From an uncultured Erysipelotrichaceae bacterium (GTDB taxonomy: Bacteria > Bacillota_I > Bacilli_A > Erysipelotrichales > Erysipelotrichaceae): a stretch of DNA of 7,546 nucleotides. A program made the translations under genes and the position numbers. Shown piece by piece: positions 5,423-7,546 of this stretch (the first letter of the stretch is position 1; each line of letters begins with the position of its first letter). The notes beneath the pieces are model-generated. The model made no database searches. It was not told the DNA's origin and was given only the letters and a program-made list of their open reading frames with translations. The stretch covers positions 1-7,546 of the forward strand of contig CALCFG010000155.1 in NCBI GenBank assembly GCA_937900565.1, read 5' to 3'.

Positions 5423-7333
5423 ATGGAATTAAATACACGCCAAAATCAAATACTGACTTATTTAATTGAGTCGTCAAATCCATCTGTTTTTACTTCTTCA
5501 AAATTTATTGCGAACTATGTTAATGCATCCATAAGAACGATTAAGAATGATATTAACTATATTAATGAGGAAATAAGTACGTTTGGCTGTGAAATAATAT
5601 CAAAAGCGGGAAGTGGCTATCAATTTGTCGGCAACCAAGGACTAATTAAAGATGCACTTATTAAAGAAGTGAAGAATAATTCCATTAGTACATTGGAAGT
5701 GCCCAAGTTTCGTTATGAAAGAGTTAACTACATAATTAAGAAGTTATTATCGGTGGATTATTACTTAACATTGGATGACTTTATGGACGAATTGTTTGTA
5801 TCGCGTTCGACGATGACGCAAGATATGCGTGAAGTTAGAGAAATATTCAGTGATTATAATCTAAATATTATCCAAAAACCGAATTATGGAATTTATTTGG
5901 AAGGAAGTGAGATTTCTAAGCGTTTATGTATTAGTGAGTTTTTCTTTCATCAACAAGTTGAAACAGGCTATTTAGCTACAGATAATGCAATGTTTGTTTC
6001 TAATACGAGTAAGGATGAAATTAATACAGTGAATCAAATACTTCATGAAGTGAATTCACAAGTAGGTATTAATATTAGTGACCAATCATTTCAAAATTTT
6101 GTCATTCATATTTTGATTGCAATTCGTCGGTGGAAGTTTTATGGCTTTGTTAAATTAAAGGAAGATGATCAAATAGAATTTGATCCAAAAAGTAAGGAAT
6201 ATTTGGCAGCAAGTTTACTTGTCGATCGTTTATCTGAATACTTAAATTTAATATTACCCGATAGTGAACGTTATTATTTTTTCTTGCATTTTAAAAGTAA
6301 GCATATTACTGAATTATCTGATTTAGATAAACATGATATTGAACGGGTAGAAAGCGTATTTTATGATATCTACCACTGTTTGCACGATACCTATGGCTTC
6401 ATTGTTATGGATAAACATGCCTATGAGCAATATTTGCGTTTACACATTCCTCCAATGATAGAACGATTACGAAGTGGTATGGTGTTACGTAATTTACAAC
6501 AGTTTGAAATTTTGACGAAGTATCCATGTTCTACTCATGTTACATTAATGATTTCTCGCATTATCGAAAATAAGTTTAATGTGAAGATGAATCAAAATGA
6601 ATTTTGTTATCTTGTTTTATATACCAATCTATTATTTGATTTCAAACACAATACTAAGACTAAGCTATTATTGGTCTGTGGTAGAGGTCGTCCTGAAACA
6701 GTTGCATTACTCAATGAGTTAAATGAAAGTGTTTTATATAATTCGTGTGATATGAAAGTGACAGATGTTAATAGCCTATCTTTTGAAGACTTGAGGCGTT
6801 ATGATTTAGTTATTTCAACCGTACCTTTAAAAGATATTAATGGAAATACACCAATTTACTATTTATCCGATCGACTTTCATATATGCCTGAAATTCATAG
6901 TATATTAAAGTCTTTCAAAAATAATAAATATGGTTTGGAAGAAATATTTAATAAAGCAATTATTCAAAATCATATTAATGCATGTTCACGGGATGAATTG
7001 TTTAAGCAAGTAGAGATGGAACTTAAAATTAATGATTTAAGTACTGAATTGTGGAAGAATGAACATATTATTTCACATGAAACATTACGTAACGTTGTGT
7101 TCTTACATGTTATTGATCCTTTACCAACCAATTTAATCTATGTTGGTTTGTTAAAGAAACCAATGATATGGAATAAACGGTGGGTACAAGCAATCATATT
7201 TATTAATTTAAATGAAAACTTACAGTTACTTTATGAAGTGTATCAATATGCAAATGATGTCGTGATACCAAAGATTTGTAATTATCTTGTAAATGGTATA
7301 ACAAAAGATTTTAGTTTGACGGAGGAAATATGA
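5423..7333 (+). CDS. PRD-containing PTS-regulated transcriptional activator (MtlR/ManR/LicR-like)
   Basis: The regulator has 636 residues. Order: N-terminal HTH (1-65, with NASIRTIKNDINYI as recognition region), a second Mga-like HTH (about 97-165, SRSTMTQDMREV), PRD1 (about 195-295; H229 and H289), PRD2 (about 302-407; H341, with Y400 where a second His is usual), an EIIB-like domain starting at LLLVCGRGRPE (C419), and a degenerate EIIA-like domain (about 502-630; H562 in FLHVID aligned with the usual PH motif). Such proteins bind promoter DNA and respond to phosphorylation by HPr and EII proteins. It lacks an AAA+ domain, so it is not a sigma-54 LevR type. The likely target is the adjacent PTS operon. 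The start at 5423 follows AAGGAGG (5412-5418); an in-frame GTG at 5402 lies inside the hairpin and has no ribosome binding site. Confidence 0.9.
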   Translation: MELNTRQNQILTYLIESSNPSVFTSSKFIANYVNASIRTIKNDINYINEEISTFGCEIISKAGSGYQFVGNQGLIKDALIKEVKNNSISTLEVPKFRYERVNYIIKKLLSVDYYLTLDDFMDELFVSRSTMTQDMREVREIFSDYNLNIIQKPNYGIYLEGSEISKRLCISEFFFHQQVETGYLATDNAMFVSNTSKDEINTVNQILHEVNSQVGINISDQSFQNFVIHILIAIRRWKFYGFVKLKEDDQIEFDPKSKEYLAASLLVDRLSEYLNLILPDSERYYFFLHFKSKHITELSDLDKHDIERVESVFYDIYHCLHDTYGFIVMDKHAYEQYLRLHIPPMIERLRSGMVLRNLQQFEILTKYPCSTHVTLMISRIIENKFNVKMNQNEFCYLVLYTNLLFDFKHNTKTKLLLVCGRGRPETVALLNELNESVLYNSCDMKVTDVNSLSFEDLRRYDLVISTVPLKDINGNTPIYYLSDRLSYMPEIHSILKSFKNNKYGLEEIFNKAIIQNHINACSRDELFKQVEMELKINDLSTELWKNEHIISHETLRNVVFLHVIDPLPTNLIYVGLLKKPMIWNKRWVQAIIFINLNENLQLLYEVYQYANDVVIPKICNYLVNGITKDFSLTEEI

Positions 7334-7536
7334 ACTTTTTATTAATTGGACATAGTAACTATGGTGAATGTTTATATAATACAGTAAAGTTTTTTAAAAA
7401 TGATATTCCAAATGTTTATTACATTAATGACAGTAATCGTGTTGAAAATGAATTCGTTAACTTTTTGGATGCGAACAAAGAGCCATTAATTATATGGCTC
7501 TGTCACAACAAATGGTTGATTTTTGACGAGAAATAG
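7330..7536 (+). CDS. Truncated EIIA-like protein (mannose family), probably decayed
   Basis: The 68-residue reading frame starts like a mannose-family EIIA: MNFLLIGHSNYGECL puts a histidine at H8, the same position as in the complete EIIA at 1779, and EPLIIW (51-56) matches EWIIC there. The rest of the domain (TD-x-x-GGS-x-N loop and C-terminal half) is missing, and the tail LCHNKWLIFDEK is unlike EIIA. A full domain would be about 125 residues. Another frame reads LYGSVTTN at 7490-7513, resembling the missing loop, so a frameshift or small deletion is likely; all frames then stop. The ATG overlaps the regulator stop (ATGA) and has GGAGG (7321-7325), so it was or is cotranslated with the regulator. 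It could be a pseudogene or a short expressed remnant. Confidence 0.6.
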   Translation: MNFLLIGHSNYGECLYNTVKFFKNDIPNVYYINDSNRVENEFVNFLDANKEPLIIWLCHNKWLIFDEK

Positions 7537-7544
7537 CGTATAAT
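7516..7544 (+). promoter_or_regulatory. Near-consensus sigma-A promoter at the window end
   Basis: TTGATT (7516-7521), a 17-bp spacer and a perfect TATAAT (7539-7544) form the best vegetative promoter visible in this window. The -35 matches TTGACA at 4 of 6 positions. It overlaps the last codons and stop of the truncated EIIA-like frame and points downstream, out of the window, so its gene is not seen. It suggests a new transcription unit begins just after 7546. Confidence 0.6.
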
Positions 7545-7546
7545 AA

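Overview
The window is AT-rich bacterial DNA with strong AAGGAGG-type ribosome binding sites, one-base gaps and a four-base overlap between genes, and TGG-only tryptophan codons with TGA used as a stop. This fits a low-GC Gram-positive (Bacillota), perhaps a gut lineage such as Erysipelotrichia or a lactic acid bacterium. I cannot name the genus from sequence alone. All eight genes supported here lie on the + strand. No tRNA, rRNA, CRISPR array or insertion sequence was seen.

Bases 1-206 hold no convincing gene. They contain an imperfect direct repeat 70 bp apart, a cre-like site, and a perfect 13-bp hairpin followed by seven T's whose 3' arm contains most of the Shine-Dalgarno sequence of the first gene. 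Two tightly packed genes follow (207-1713): a HAD-superfamily phosphatase or phosphoglucomutase-like protein, and a ten-helix EamA/DMT-family transporter.

Bases 1779-5369 form a mannose-family PTS catabolic operon in the order EIIA, EIIC-EIID fusion, SIS-domain sugar-phosphate enzyme, EIIB. All phosphotransfer residues expected in EIIA and EIIB are present. Joining EIIC and EIID in one chain is uncommon. The SIS enzyme keeps the isomerase-type catalytic residues of GlmS but has no glutaminase domain. The likely logic is uptake and phosphorylation of an amino sugar or sugar-amine adduct, then deamination, deglycation or isomerisation to a glycolytic hexose phosphate. The substrate is not determined; fructoselysine/glucoselysine or another amino sugar is a reasonable hypothesis.

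After a 13-bp hairpin lies a 636-residue PRD-containing activator (two HTH regions, two PRDs, EIIB-like and EIIA-like domains), presumably the operon's regulator. Its stop codon overlaps the start of a second, truncated EIIA-like gene (7330-7536). That gene loses the EIIA fold at mid-domain, and another frame carries what looks like the missing motif, so it is probably decayed. A near-consensus promoter (TTGATT-N17-TATAAT) sits across its 3' end and points out of the window.
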